64,000 nt of DNA from Welwitschia mirabilis (GCA_051453625.1 JBOZIK010000001.1:157042524-157106523), one strand, 5' to 3'; numbered from the stretch's first letter, positions 48,101 to 61,338 are shown. Notes: generated by a model from the sequence alone, not told the origin. Made by a program: numbers and translations.

Positions 48101-50160
48101 ATGTCATTTCATTTCTTTTCAAATCAATCTTGTTTCCAAATTGAATTTTCAAAATGGTGTTTCTAGTTTCATAAAATCTAGGCATGAAGTGTAAAAACCT
48201 TTTAAATTTTGATTTTCTTTTACATATGAGTATTACAAAAAGTGCAAAATATCTTCATTTGTTATTTCTTTTTAATGTTTTTAACTTCTTATTAGAATTT
48301 TTGCATTTTTGACTTTACAGAGTCTAGTTCCTCATTAGTATGAGTGTCAAACATGCATTCTTTTCATGGTGGCAATGTGTAGCACTAATAGTATATATAA
48401 GAGACTACTAACTTACTGTTATTGTTTCTTTCTCTACTTTTTGTTAGGCCTTGGTGGGCAATGATTGCAGTGTTTACACTTCATGTTACATAGTCGTTTA
48501 CACTTTGAATGGAACTATATATTGTTGTTGTTATTTGTTAACTTATTGGACTCTACACTTTAGTATACTTTACTGTTTTCATTTCACACTATGGTATTAT
48601 GTCTCTCTGTTATTATTTGTTCATTTTCTATGAATGAAAAGAAAGAATTGATAATTGAAAAGATTTTATTTGTGCATTATACGTTTTCAAGCAAAGATGA
48701 TGTGTCCATTTTTTACTGTAACCTGGAAAGCATANNNNNNNNNNGTAATAACTAAACTATTTTAACATGTTTTGTTACTACTTTTCAATTAGAATTACTT
48801 CAACATGTTATATTTATTGTTTTAAACATCGTTTAAATTGATTTAAAGCTACTGTTATTTGCTAAAATAGGTGTCAAACCAATGCCAAAAAAGGGTGAAA
48901 TATAGCCTTGAAATGAAACACCAACCTTGTCAAAATGCAATGAAAGCTGAAATGTCAAACATTTCTTCTAGCTAAATATTTAGCTAATAGGTTAATAACT
49001 ATCCTACATGATATTATTTGTATAGATTTGAGTAATCTTATTAAATTTTGATATTCTTAACAATATTGTATCATCTTAGGAAGGTTTAGCATGAACAAAT
49101 GATACTAATCAAGATATTACTTTCTTAAATTTTGATTATGCAAAATCTAGCAATAGACTTGAACGAAACATTATCTTAGCCTACACAAAAATGCTAGGAT
49201 TTAGGAGGGTTTTCATTTATATGTTCCATTTTTTTAAAATTATTATAAAGGAAGGAAATGCTTATATTGCCACTCTAGGAGTTGTTAGTTTTACTTTTCC
49301 TACTAAAGGATCTATAAGGAAAAGATGTCCTTAGTTCCCTTTTTTTTTTTTTTTATTATAGCAAGATTTTTATACCATGTTATCCAAACGGATGAGTAGG
49401 ATCATCTTATTTGTGGTATTTGTGTTGGTGAAAATTCAAAGCAAGTTATTAATATGCACTTTGCAGACAACTCCTTTTTTAAAGAAATCTCAAGTTGTAA
49501 TTAATGAGTTTTTTTATACGATTGATCTTTATTGTTCTCTTTCTAGTTCTAAGAGCAAATAGAAAATGTTTTCAGTGTTTATGCTTTCCAAAAATTGTCC
49601 ACAACTTCTTTGTAAACCCTAAAAAACTATTGTCTGATTTTATAAGAAATCCTTAGTTGTAGAAGTATTTTACCTGCTACTCATATCTATTATTTCTCTT
49701 GTTTGGCACTCGTTGCTTCAAGTTACAAGCAAATTGAAAAGTCACTTCATGATTTTATGTGATTAAGTAACAATGATGGAAAATAGTTTCACAGAGTTAA
49801 ACAATTTGTTGCTTACCCAAGGAAAAAAAGAGGTCTGGGTGTTTTTTATGGCTTTTCGCAAGGTATCTCCTTCTCTGTGATAAGTGGTTAGCTAAATACT
49901 TTGACTCCATTAGATGGTGGCATGACTTAGTTTTTGAAAAATTAAACAGTGCTTATCCAAAAAAACAAACCAAGCTAGAAAGGTACCCATCCTATTAACT
50001 AGTTTACATTTCTAATGGATGTCCGGATTCAAGGATCTAATATCCTAAAAAATTTTTGAATTACATTAAAAATGATCTATAAGAAGATTACTCATAAGAA
50101 ATTTTCTGACCCTTCTTCTATGTTGCAAGATGCGTTTCTATGATTATTATCATTAAATGG
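45120..50160 (+). pseudogene. LINE 2: decayed plant L1-type non-LTR retrotransposon, split by an insertion
   Basis: Through many stops the plus strand reads an endonuclease domain: YDIVVLHEK (45,245), SVYALNEAYKKVILWLELF (46,455), LNMVENLFSKIGN and LLLDHYVIFPQID (46,830). Reverse transcriptase begins with PKLNEVLICLFSKIK and ITLLNVSYKLLA (47,665-47,712). It resumes after the insertion as LAKYLANRLITILHDI (48,968) and DITFLNFDYAKSSNRL (49,110), RKRCP in the place of RQGCPLSP (49,330), and MHFADNSFF for the FADD box (49,455). The C-terminal part has IEKSLHDFMW and PRKKRGLGVFYGF (49,735-49,855). This is the complete ORF2 order of plant L1 elements. Confidence 0.82.
47713..48964. mobile_element. 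1.25-kb insertion inside LINE 2
   Basis: LINE reverse transcriptase stops at SYKLLA and continues at LAKYLANRL. The sequence between is flanked by CTTTTAGC (47,705-47,712) and CTTCTAGC (48,965-48,972), an 8-bp target duplication with one change. Inside are a two-unit 44-bp repeat (47,780-47,867), a TATA-like TATATATAAGAG near 48,391, a 10-N run at 48,735-48,744, and imperfectly inverted subterminal TGCATTTTGGCA / TGTCAAAATGCA. No transposase is readable. An 8-bp duplication suits a hAT-type non-autonomous element; a solo LTR is less likely because LTR elements give 4-6 bp. Confidence 0.6.
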
Positions 50161-53100
50161 CACCTAAATTACTTCCTTAAGATCCTGGTAAGTAGCTCAT
50201 TAAACTAATAAGTGTGTGGTCTCTCTTTCTTGTCTTATTTAAAAAAATCAATAGTTTTCATGGGCAACCTTTTAGTAACTTTATGACAATTGAAATGCTA
50301 TGACACCAAAAAACCCAAAAAGGAAAAAGAGAGAAAGATGATAGTCCTTTTTATCCTTAAAGTGCGAAAAAAAACCTTATCATATCTTTTAGAAGGCAAA
50401 TGCATTAGGAATTATTATGATAAATTATGGCATAGCTCAAACTTAGAGAGTTGATGCATATCAAGAGCTTAAAGCATCTAATAATTACTTGCCTTTTAAA
50501 AACAACCATTTTTGTGGTATCTCCCTCATCAAGATTTACCTATTAGTTGAAAGCTTCTCCACATCGGATTTGCATCTGCAACCTTCCCTTCCTAGAATAA
50601 GGATGATAGTTTTTGACATTGCTTCATTGATTGCCTTAAGGTTCAAAATGCTTACACGTGGGTTATTACACTAGTTCAAGGATTTCATCCAAACTAGAAG
50701 CATATTCTTCTTGGAGATCTACCAAGTCTTCTAAGGTACTATGTATTCCTTTAAAGTGTTTCAGACCTTGCATCCTTCGTGCAATCTGGAAACACCGATG
50801 CAATCATATTTCTTAAAGAACCGATATCTCTATTTTTCTATACTCAAGACTTCTATTTTGTAGTATTGCTTTTCAAACCCACATTTAAACAACAAATTAA
50901 GCTAAAGGTTATTTATCTCCTCTAGCTATTAGAGTATTGGTTAGGTAGCGCTTACTCAGTTTCGTGGTGCCTCCTTGAAATCCAGTTGCTCTGCAACATA
51001 TCCTTTTTATTGAGACCTCTATGCTAGCCCTTACACAACCTACAAGTAGCAAACAAAGACTCTGAGAGTGGTGTTAAAGCACTTGAGAATCATGCAATAA
51101 AGGATGCTTAAAGCTCTTTTATTACTTTCAAAGAGTTTATCTTTAGTTATAATGATGTATAGCCTAATCATAGGAATTCTTTTTAGTTTCACTACATCTA
51201 TAGCCTTGTCATAGGGTTCTTACTCTTGTACTTATTCTGTATTTTGAATGTTTTTGAAAGTTAATAACAAATTACTATTCAAGGTCTAAGACCTCTACAT
51301 TACAAATGAGAAAATTATGTTAGAAAAAATTACCTAAAATAAATATTAAGATTTTATAATTAACACTACCAAGTGTTTATAGCAACCATTACTTTATTTT
51401 AAGCTTGACGTATAACAAAGGTTGTAAACAACAGTGAGGAGAAACCTTTGAGGGCCTCACCTCAACAACATGTTCCTTTCACATAAAATAAACACAAGGA
51501 AGAATGTAAGATTAAGAAAACTAGCTAATTGTAACTACACAAAACCAAAAGCAAAACAATACAAAACAAAAGTAAGTCGCTTTCTATCAAGGCCATGTAA
51601 CATTATAGTCATAAAACATGATGAAAGGTAATGATCTTTGACAAAACTAATCATCTTTTTGATGATGTGAGTATCAATTTTGTATGCTTGTCTCCTTTGT
51701 TATAAGCAATGCAACATGTTTATATTGTAAATGTTATCGTGAAGCAATAAACGTTGAAGTGTATACAAATAACCATTTGGGTAAATGTTGGAGAAAGGTT
51801 TTTCGTAACCCACATGGTTAGCTTGTTGATTGATTGCAAAAAGATAGTAGTTCTAAGAATTTGCTTATTGCTTCTAATTCTCTCTTTACAAATGCTCCGC
51901 TATACATCATTCTAATAGATTCTCCACTATTGGTATCAACTCTCATTTTCAAAGGGGTAAAAAATTAACACAAAAATCTCATCTCCCAACCCCAAGTTAG
52001 ATGTATTTAATTCGAAGATCCTCAGATTGTTCAAAGGATCTAAGCTGTATTCATTTCCTTCTCAAGCATGAAAAACATGATTTGTTTTCTCAATGAGTTG
52101 GTTTGGTGGCTAGGAAATATCTATCAAAAGAACTCTTAGGAAATATCTATCAATGGAATTCTTACTTAAGTCTTCACAAATAAATACATCTCGATTTTGT
52201 GTAATGTAACCTCCTCATCAATATTTTGCTCAATAGCTTTAATCCCCAATAATATTCTAGGTCTCCAAGTTATTGAATGATCACAATTATGTTGTTGAAG
52301 TATCTAAGTGTAGACATAAATTATTTAACTTCAAATTTTGGAATGAGCAAAAAGTCTTACTAATTTAGCTTAATTTTTAACTTTTTCAAATTATTTGTTA
52401 GGAAGAGTTGCTTCATGATTTAGATTGTTAGAAGCCTCTCAAAGTTTTTCAACTATCATTCCTATTTTGACATGATTTAGGACAATATATGGCATAAACA
52501 TTAAATAAAACCTCATAATAAGACTAAGTAGACAGTAAGAGATTCAAAGGATTATTTGATAGGGTAAGCAAGGATTTCAGTGTCTTTTGAAGGAGAGGTT
52601 TCTTCTTAGTATCCATAGAAAAGAATCTTTACTCTGGGGGCCATCAAGATGTAATAAGGACAAAACAGGGCTGGGACCTCAATTAAGACTCTAAATTAGG
52701 ATAAAAGAAGATAACTAGGCATTAACTTCAAGCTTTGATTAACCAAATTCAATGTTTATCTTATGTATATGTATGCAATAGGCTACAAAAGATATTGTTC
52801 TTTCTGATTAACTACTCGCATATGTTTATTGTACAAAATATTAAAAGGATGCAAGTAATATACTTAGGTAATTACATTTGACACATGATTAAATATATTG
52901 ATTAATGTACTTTCATGCATACTATTTTCTACTTATGCATTACTGATTCTCGTTTCATCATAGACAATGGAGATTAATTTGGGAATCAAAAAAAAAAATT
53001 GTATAACAGTGTTATCTTCTAGCATCTTCATACGTTTATAGAATAACCACATCATTTGTTTCATGGTCAATTATTTACATTTTGTTACCAATATTTTATT

Positions 53101-53700
53101 CAAGGTTTCATTTAGAATGTTTGCTTTCTTCTACATCATTTTTAAAGTCCAAAAGGCATCCTAATGATGAAGAACTATGTCACCATCACAGAAAGAGACA
53201 CCCATCACCTAAGCAAACAAAATGAGGCAAGTTTTGTAGAATCACATAACCAACTAAAGACATGAGATAAGACCCGCAGATATGTTGGAAGGGCTCACTA
53301 AAGGACTAAATACTCCTAAACATCCAGAACTAAGGATTTGAAAGTCAACAATAGTGGATCACAGACTCAAATCTAAGGCATAGGCATGCCTATAGATTCT
53401 CAATACCAATCTGACACCAAACACAAATTTATCACAAAATCAACATGCACTTGAACCTCATCACCTTTTGACACCCTAGATGTCTCCCATCACTTTTTGA
53501 GAACGTTATATGTTGTGTCTATTGTTATACTTCTCTCAATGCATGTGTGCATTAATGAACCAATTGTTTCTTTTACTACATGTAAAAGTTCAACTCTTTT
53601 CACCAAAATACTACATGGACCTCTCATTGTTACAGGTGGGCCATGTCATTGCATGAGCAGATTTTCATCTAGTATTCTATCCTATACAATGATTTTGTAA
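50161..53700. other. Intergenic DNA, nothing recognised
   Basis: AT-rich sequence with short chance frames (for example 50,489-50,674 and 53,497-53,700). No domain, RNA gene or element end could be supported. Confidence 0.55.
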
Positions 53701-53704
53701 AGTT

Positions 53705-54385
53705 CAAAACTGGTTAGTCTTGCTTAACGATGAATTAACTTCTTCTCATGGTTGATTTGTATCCATTTGAAGAACAAGAATTTTTTAAATCTAGGTAATA
53801 AACAAGAACCACTTTGCTCTTGGTAAACAAATTTCCTACTAACTTTTAATTTCTAAATCATCTATAGAACATGGAGGCTTTCACGTCATTACCTTCTTAT
53901 TTTTCGCCCCCTCCAGCACAAAAATATACTCAAGTTCACAATACAAATATGTTAAAAGAATAAATAAGAAAAATCAACTAATGGATTATGACTTTCTCAA
54001 CCTAAAAGATATCGGCCTTCTTATATTCTTCAGTGCTTGTCTGCCTTCCTAAAGCGGGTTAGCCTTGCTCAATAGTTAATTAAATTCTTATCATAATTGA
54101 TTTGTATCCAATCGAAGGAACAAGAATTCCTTAAACTTAGGTAATAAAGTAGAACCATTCTCTTGTTAAAGAAATTGCCCACTAAGTTTTGATTTCTATA
54201 AATCCTCTATAAAACATGGAGGCTTTCCCTAGGTTAGCTTTCTACCATCCTTCATTACACAACACAACAATGCGGAAAGAATGAATCTGAGATAAATCAT
54301 CTAATGGATTATAAATTTCTTAAGATACAACACATTGGCATCCATATTTTCTTCAGTGCTTCTCCGTCTTCCTGAAGGAATTTGG
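53705..54385. repeat. Two-unit tandem duplication, about 345 bp per unit
   Basis: 53,705-54,045 and 54,050-54,385 align end to end: GGTTAGTCTTGCTTAA versus GGTTAGCCTTGCTCAA, TTGATTTGTATCCA in both, AACATGGAGGCTTTC in both, and TTCTTCAGTGCTT near the end of both. Divergence is moderate. The unit does not match any other part of the window. Confidence 0.8.
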
Positions 54386-55268
54386 ACTTGACTTCATTTT
54401 GGAGCCTAATTACAGAATTAGTGATATCCATGCGATACCCACTCAACTAATTATGAGAGTCATATTATGTGCATCAAAAGTAGGCATTTGCTAATTTATA
54501 TCAAAATAAAAATAATTCCTACATAGTTCATACATTGTGTCACACAAGTTGCACAAATTTACATTGCAACCATTAGCCCACTTTCTGTTAACCAACCCTG
54601 AGAATGGCAAAATCTCTCCCGAATAGATTGGGCTTTCATGCAATGCTGTCATACAGGTCACAAACAGAGAAACTAATCTAAATTGTCTTTGCAGGGGGTG
54701 AAATGAATAATTGGTTTCATACCACACTTATAACTACATGGTAGCAAGAATGTTCCATTGCTTCCGTGTCCTAGATTACCTTGATTTTTCAAGGTATTTC
54801 CATGAGCAACAGCATGAGAATACTGCAGAGTTTAGGAAAATATATAAACACTGTTTGGGCTTTGAAATGGTTATAACACAGTATTACACATAAATTTCAG
54901 AGGACCGTATTTTAAATCTGTAGAAGCGTCATAAAACTCTCATATACCATATGCTTCTAAAAGAGGATTTTATGTCCTTGCAGTTGACAATGAAAATACT
55001 GATGATGGATGAAAGATGTAGATGATAATAAAGTTTAAACCGTATAAGACATGGATTCTCCAAATTCCAGAAAACATACAAAATGGTTAAATAGCATACT
55101 TGTCGAAAAACAGTATCAAAGTAGGTTTATGTCACTTAAATGAAGAGATCCCTGACAAACACTCATCAAACTTATTTTTCATCGCTGAACGATTACATGA
55201 ATGGCTACAATCCTATACAAAGCCAAAATAAAAGCTGTAATCTTGGGGAAAATGATTTTAAAAAAAAA

Positions 55269-55388
55269 TTAATGGGAGACTGAATGCCTCGTCCTTGAAG
55301 CCCATATACCAAAAACCAGGAACATGAAAACAAATGCTATTGCCCAATAACGAGCCCGTCCATATTTGATCCTTGGAAGTACGGCCTG
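55269..55388 (-). CDS. Candidate terminal exon with a membrane segment (unidentified)
   Basis: After a possible splice acceptor (CCTGGCAG, about 55,391) the minus strand reads AVLPRIKYGRARYWAIAFVF followed by MFLVFGIWASRTRHSVSH and a stop. A run of about 17 hydrophobic residues after a basic stretch looks like a single C-terminal membrane anchor. A second frame through the same DNA (NNEQFMPGRPYFQGSNMDGL, ending VIGQ-stop) is also open, so the true frame is unsure. No family recognised. Confidence is low without transcript data. Confidence 0.3.
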   Translation of the reverse strand, partial: QAVLPRIKYGRARYWAIAFVFMFLVFGIWASRTRHSVSH

Positions 55389-55629
55389 CCAGGCATGAAT
55401 TGTTCATTATTTTCTCTTCTCTTGGATAGCAGCTAACATACAGTAAGTGTATGATATTAATAAATAATCTGTGTTATGGTAGGTTGTATGCAGGCATCAC
55501 AAAAAATACTAACATTTTAGGCATGTGAAATACATAATACATGTTAAAAGTTATCCTGAGAAATGAACCTGTACAATACTCAAACTAAGGAATAGAACAT
55601 GATTTTACAGAGACTAGGATAAGCTCATC

Positions 55630-55712
55630 ACTAAGCATCAGCATGTGAATCCTGTTGTCTTTCAATCATTGAATTTGCAGTGTGAATGACTAGTGTTCCA
55701 CTTATTTTTCCC
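55630..55712 (-). CDS. Candidate exon (unidentified)
   Basis: Following a TTGTTGTTCAG acceptor-like sequence the minus strand reads GKISGTLVIHTANSMIERQQ, then DSHADA and a stop; the other two frames close quickly. It lies between the other candidate exons on the same strand. It could be a terminal exon of an alternative transcript or chance. Confidence 0.25.
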
Positions 55713-57834
55713 TGAACAACAACATACATATGTTTAACTTCTGAGAAAAACAATAGTAACATACAAATATTACAATGAAACAAATAATGTGTTTCTCTCA
55801 CAAGTAGTAATTCACAATCAACTGTAGCATTATCTAGAATGAGTGACATAACTCGTTGTGAATCTCACAAGGCATAAGTTTTTCAAGCTCAGTGATTTAT
55901 GAACGACAATTCACAAGGGCTAAGTTGATGATTTGTGGAGGGAGTTGGAAAGCCAACAGCAAGTCCATGTAAGTGTGCTCTCAAGGTGCAGCCACTCAGC
56001 ATGCTTTTCAAAAAATCAGCGTTTTATTAATTTATTTAAAATATCAACAAGACCATCACATCTCTTAAGTGCTTCAAAGGATTGAAAACCCAACACAATT
56101 TTATTTCATGTTTTTATTATGCCAGTAGTAACTGCAATTCAAGTGCACTTTTCAACTTTTCTGTCATACAAGTGGTATCAATCCCTATTATGATCTTCAT
56201 TTTATGCAGTATTATGTTTTACCAGCAATTTCCTCTCATTTAATAGGTTCATTATATTCTCAAAGCTTCTTAAATGAAGCATTTTGCCAAGCATTCTAAA
56301 ACTTATTCATTTACTTATTTTGGGCTCTCCCAACACCCCCTCCACCCCCACAACAGCTCTTTTGGGTGGTTGAGTTGAAAAGACCTTTCTTATTCAGTTG
56401 GCGAGTTGTTGCCAAGTCATGAGCCCAAGATACCTCCCATGCCAAGCTGCAAGCTACAAGTCATGCTGTGTTACTTTGAAATTATTTTTGCCAACACAAC
56501 CCCACTGGAGGACCCCTCTTTAATTTTTGTCTTGTTTTATCCCCTGTAAAGGTTAGTAAGTTTCTGCAGATAAGTACAGTATGTCTTCAGCTTGCACCAG
56601 GTAAGACTCGGACACAGGACCAACCCAAGAATGAACCCACCATCTTACCAAACAGGCTACAGATATTTCACTTTCAAATTGTTGGAGGATGAAGCACTAG
56701 TCCATGGAACTTTGAAAGCAAGACAATCATTTCAATTGGAGCCATGATCATTATCAAGCGAACAGTGTCTCTTCTGGAGCCAAGGTCGTCCAGAAAAAGA
56801 CAATGATTTGAATGGAAGGCACGATTGTCCTTGAAGCAGCTAAGTGGAAACTGAAGCAATATGAGTGGAGCCCTAGAGGGGCATGGGGGTCAATAGGGTT
56901 AAAGCAAAAATTAAGAAATCTTACAATTCTATAAAACACTCAAATCATCATCACAAACAAACAATGTATTAATATGGACAACTGATAAAAACAATTAATC
57001 ATTTAATAAAATATAACATTTCATATAATAGAAAGCATGACCAAAAAAAAAAAGGAAAGAAAGAAAGCTTTAAGATAGCTTATGCAAGCACAGAGAAAGG
57101 ACACTCAATTTATAGTGGTTCAGAAAAGGATGATGTCCTCTTTTCTACTCCACTTTCAGAATTAAGCCAAAAGTTTAAGTCCTGGATATTATTAATACAT
57201 CACCCATGGAAATGAGGTTTCAACAGGTAGAAGGGCTCAGACTCAACCCTTTGAAAACTCAACAAACAATGAATGAGAAGTGTGACCTTATGCACGTAAT
57301 CACCCCATTAAGCTCAAGATTTTGCCTTGATAGGTTAATAAAAAGAAGTTAAGCACAGAACAGATCACAAAAGTTTTGCACAGAAATATTCGAAAAACAT
57401 TTCACAATTTCAGACTGCTAAAACAGACAAATGGACTAAACAAATGTAAACACCACTAACCAAAAGATAGATGACTTAGAAGTATAGTGTGAAATCAGTG
57501 GAAAGACTGAACTAATGATTGGCGGTTCATTAATGAACTGGCAATTTCAAAACAAATGATATTTTCTTGATTGTTTGAATTGGACCATCCCTAGGAAAAC
57601 CCCAAGTTGCCCCTGTGACAATCGGATTCACATATGCTTAATAGTTGTCTGTCAAGTTGCCCCCACAATTTCATTAAGTACCCCCATGCCATGTAGTCTA
57701 GGGACCTGCACTAATAACACTCTCCCGCTTGGGTTGCCCCAGTCAAAGACCAGGCTGTCCCTTTAAAGCTCAAATTGCATGGACTGGAAAATTAACAAGA
57801 TTTGAACATCAGACTTAAAGGCTTGATTACCTGA

Positions 57835-57990
57835 TATTGCCCCTGCATGAACACCTGGCCAAAGTGTATAGAAATGACGCTATGAGATGAATACACATGA
57901 CATCAATAAGAAATTGAATCATTTTACCAACTACCTCCCTTTTCATCATTGGTGGCAACCTTACTACAAGATCCCTGAATCCACATGAAT
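57835..57990 (-). CDS. Candidate exon pair (unidentified)
   Basis: The minus strand has an acceptor-like TTCATGTGGATTCAG, then DLVVRLPPMMKRE, a possible GT-AG intron (GTAGTTGG to TTGGCCAG) and a 24-base piece reading VFMQGQYQ before a GTAATC donor. Without the intron the frame stays open for 62 codons. No family recognised. Confidence 0.25.
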
Positions 57991-58752
57991 AGATTAAAAA
58001 AATATATAATTTCAAAATTATAGAAGTTCTTTCATACGTATTGAAAAATAGATTAAGTGACTAAATACTTACCTTTGACAGATTAAGTCACATAACTTGA
58101 TTTATTCCAACAAAATCATTCTTAGGATGTGAACTTCTAGAGAATCAAAAATGTGAAGAAGGTTGTCTACCACTTTTGTAATTTCATGTTTCACACCCAA
58201 AGGATACTCCCCTTTACTAAATGCCATTTAAAACAAGTAAACAAAGTGACACACATATTTTCGCTTTAATCACCAGTTTTTAGGAACTAGTAGAAAGATA
58301 TGTTTACCTTTGCAATACAAGATAGCTTGTTTTAGATAATTAGTATAATTTGGCACAATGTTCAATGATGCTTCATATCACAACATTGATAAAAGCAATT
58401 GAAAAGATGTGTACAAAAGGAGACCAACTGGGTTTTCCCCCTTTTGTTCATTGGTATACCGAAAAGGTTCTACATGCAACAGTTACATAGAAAACTATAT
58501 AGCATCCATTACAACCAAAAGGTATAATGTGTATAATTTGCTTGAAGCTCTTTCATCATATCCAAATACAAGTAGCACAATACCAAATCAAACAAGACAA
58601 AATTGAAAAGGCTAAAGAAATCATTGTTCCCCTTTGACAGCAATAACAACAATAGGGTATGAGGTAAGATGCAAAAAGAAAAAAAATTATGTGGATTCTT
58701 CACTGCTAGAGTCTTCTTCTATAATAAGAACTTGGAGTATCAAGAGAGGGTT

Positions 58753-59270
58753 TACCTTTCTTCATTAGAGGGGGATGAAGAACCTTATGCACTGTCACTT
58801 GTACTTTCAATATGCATACTAGAATGGACCAATACATATTTCATGTACCTTGGCATAGGATCCAATCTCTGAAAATGAGTAAAGATCACCAATATTGGCA
58901 TTAATGTGATTGAGTAAGTTAACAATGGTTTGAGGGTCAGAGGTTTTGGGAGATTTGCCATGAAAAGCCTTTGATTTTTGTAGGAGGAAGAGGTGAACCA
59001 GAAAGGACATGCATGCGAGTAAGGATTGTAGGTTCCATGGGTGCCATGGCCTCAGCAAAGATTCCTTGGGAAGGATAGGTACATGAAGAGTTCCCCATTT
59101 CCTGCTTTTATCTCCTTATAGGCTTGCTCCTAATCTACTTCTGTAACAAGATGAATTTCCAAAGGCAGCCTTGAAGTTGGGAAAGCTCCCTCACTCACTC
59201 TAAATCCCAACAAGTGGACTTCAGTGGCTAACAAAGGACCCTTACTAGTTTTTCCATTTAACTGGTGTGT
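58753..59270 (-). CDS. Candidate exons with coding texture (unidentified)
   Basis: Minus-strand pieces read well: LNGKTSKGPLLATEVHLLGF and RVSEGAFPTSRLPLEIHLVT (59,264-59,140); a frame from an ATG in good context near 59,095 with YPSQGIFAEAMAPMEPTILT; and RLDPMPRYMKYVLVHSSMHI (58,865-58,800), which has a TTTTCAG acceptor before it and an AAAG-GTAAAC donor at about 58,750. The pieces are in different frames and one holds a stop, so this is either a multi-exon gene or a decayed copy. No family recognised. Confidence 0.3.
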
Positions 59271-59462
59271 GCAGTCAGGGCGTCAGCTAAACAAAATGAG
59301 AAACACCTGTCGTCACTAAGGCAACTCATGCTTTATAGAAAAAGAAGCAAAGCACATGAATTAGCAAGGCTCTATGTATACAGCCATACGAAACAGAAAG
59401 AAAAATGCAGAGACAGGGAGAAAAATTACATCGCCTAACACATTAAAAAAAGGAGCCAGGAA

Positions 59463-59469
59463 AGAGAGA

Positions 59470-59519
<50 letters not shown>
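59463..59519. repeat. (GA)n microsatellite
   Basis: A GA run with one GATA interruption, unrelated to the gypsy modules. The RE-repeat frame across it is not a gene. Confidence 0.97.
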
Positions 59520-59521
<2 letters not shown>

Positions 59522-61084
59522 CTCACAACATGACAACATGGACAAAACTGGACTACAGTTTTAATTGTGCCATTGCATGAAAATTATATCATGTGCCTAC
59601 ATTTCCAAGGTATCATTTCTCTTTTCATCCTGAATCAGTATTTCAGCAATCCACTCGCTTTGTAATACCAGCATCTTCAAGAAAACTTGATTCTAATGGA
59701 AGAAGAAAAATGGAAACCACAGTATAATCTGAGTGCTAAGACCTCATAATATGCTTTCTTCCAAAACAAGTTTCTCCTTTTTACATATAGAAGCGGAACT
59801 TGTGCCATAAGCTTTTTTCTCTTTTTATCTTTTTTCCCTTTAACTTAAAGAAGAGCACAACACACTGGGGATTTGCCATCCACATTGCAACGCTAAGTGT
59901 TCCTGTAATTTTTCTACAATTCCAGGCTAGAACAGCAAGCAAAGAAACACATGAAATTGAAGTCACAATTCAAAGAAGCCATATGTATCTTCAAAGAAGT
60001 TTCGGACCTGTGCTCAAATTTACAAAACAGAGGAATAAGGTCACAAAGAGAAAACATTAGAACTCAAAATAGTGGGCTCCAAACCCATTGAAGGGCCTTT
60101 TGCAAGTGCATACATAAGGAAAAAGGAGAAATACCAGACGACTATGTGTCAATCCGAGCACTTAAAGACAAATAAAGTTGCCTCAACACTTTTATCAAAC
60201 AAATTGAAAAGGAGAGAAACGAAGATATCTCATCCCACAATCCTGAGGCTCTCCGCCAAGAAATCCCTAAAAGAAATGGCCTCATAAAGCAGCAAGAAAT
60301 CCACAAGCTCGGACAAGAAGGAATCATGCAAGAAGGATTACCCTCGAAGCAAACTTGGATGTTGGTATCTCTTTCATATCCTAACTTGACCAAACATCCT
60401 AACTGATAAGCTACTGTTGGTCCATGGTATCACACAAACACACCGAAGTATACCTGCAGCTTCAAATTTTGAAACAAAAACTAAACTGTTAGGTCTTGCT
60501 CACTGAAACATTTCCAGCCTAATGAATGAAGGGGAAAGATCAAGGAACACCACCAACTGGAATCCAACAGGAGGAAAGAATGGATATGTCACTTTTGGCA
60601 AGTACCACTCCACAATTCATTCAGAATGTGTGGCAATCCTAATGAGATAAAGCTTGAAAAAGGAGTACTGGTAGAGGCAGCTGCTTCATGGGTTATCAGA
60701 ACAAAGTGGGTTTCCAGAATTCACTTCTAGGTTCTCATTCATTTAGGAAAAATGCTAAAGGCCAATATGAATTATAACTGCTAGAATTATCTGGATAAGA
60801 GGATAACTGAAGCAGTCTCCACTTACTGGCCATCATGAGTTACCCCCTTTCCATTTGCATTTCATTTCCAAATGCTCTTTGATGTCACCATAAACCTGAG
60901 AATACAACACTGACCATAGTTTCCAATAGAAAACTACTGTATGTACATGTAATCAAAAGTCTAGAAAAGACTACATCATTATAGCAAGGGAGAAGAACCA
61001 CTAAGAGAACTAACCCTTTGACATCACTGATAAATAGATAGTAGAAACCAGAAATACTGAAACACCACATGAAGAGAGTGGGGC

Positions 61085-61318
61085 AAAAAAAAGAAAAAGG
61101 GGTATTGGGGGCTATTTAAATTAAAGAAAGGGAGCCAATGTATGTGTAAGGTTTCATCCTTGTTATTAGGGTTTCCAAACCTTATGTAAGCCTATAAAAA
61201 AGACGTTTGTGTTGAGAGAAAACAATATAGTATGGGAGTAAATGTGATCTGATCTCTTAGCGTGAGTGATTGTTTGCACTGCTGATGCTATTTGAGAAAG
61301 CTTGTGACCTTGTCTTCA
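61085..61318 (+). mobile_element. Probable 5' LTR end of a Ty1/copia element (start unresolved)
   Basis: Contains CCTATAAAAAAG (TATA-like, 61,191-61,202) and ends TGTCTTCA just before a primer-site-like sequence and a copia gag on the same strand. The left boundary and a partner LTR were not found. Confidence 0.45.
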
Positions 61319-61322
61319 TTGA

Positions 61323-61338
61323 TTTTATCAGAAGCTCC
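61323..61338 (+). other. Decayed primer-binding site, initiator-tRNA-Met type
   Basis: TTTTATCAGAAGCTCC resembles the copia primer site TTGGTATCAGAGCTCC with GG changed and one extra A. Its position before gag supports the call. Confidence 0.5.

Larger units (their letters stand above)
54390..61080. other. Less AT-rich, gene-like flank; no gene identified
   Basis: Base composition and texture change here: fewer long A/T runs, more GC-containing words, mature-looking splice-type signals, and no retroelement domains. Candidate minus-strand exons are listed separately. The rest (for example 56,300-56,660 and 57,560-57,780 with repeated AGTTGCCCC words) looks like intron or untranslated DNA but cannot be assigned. 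Confidence 0.4.

Noticed and set aside
47713-48964. Solo LTR
   Set aside because: A TATA-like box is present, but the flanking duplication is 8 bp and a TG...CA boundary does not coincide with it.
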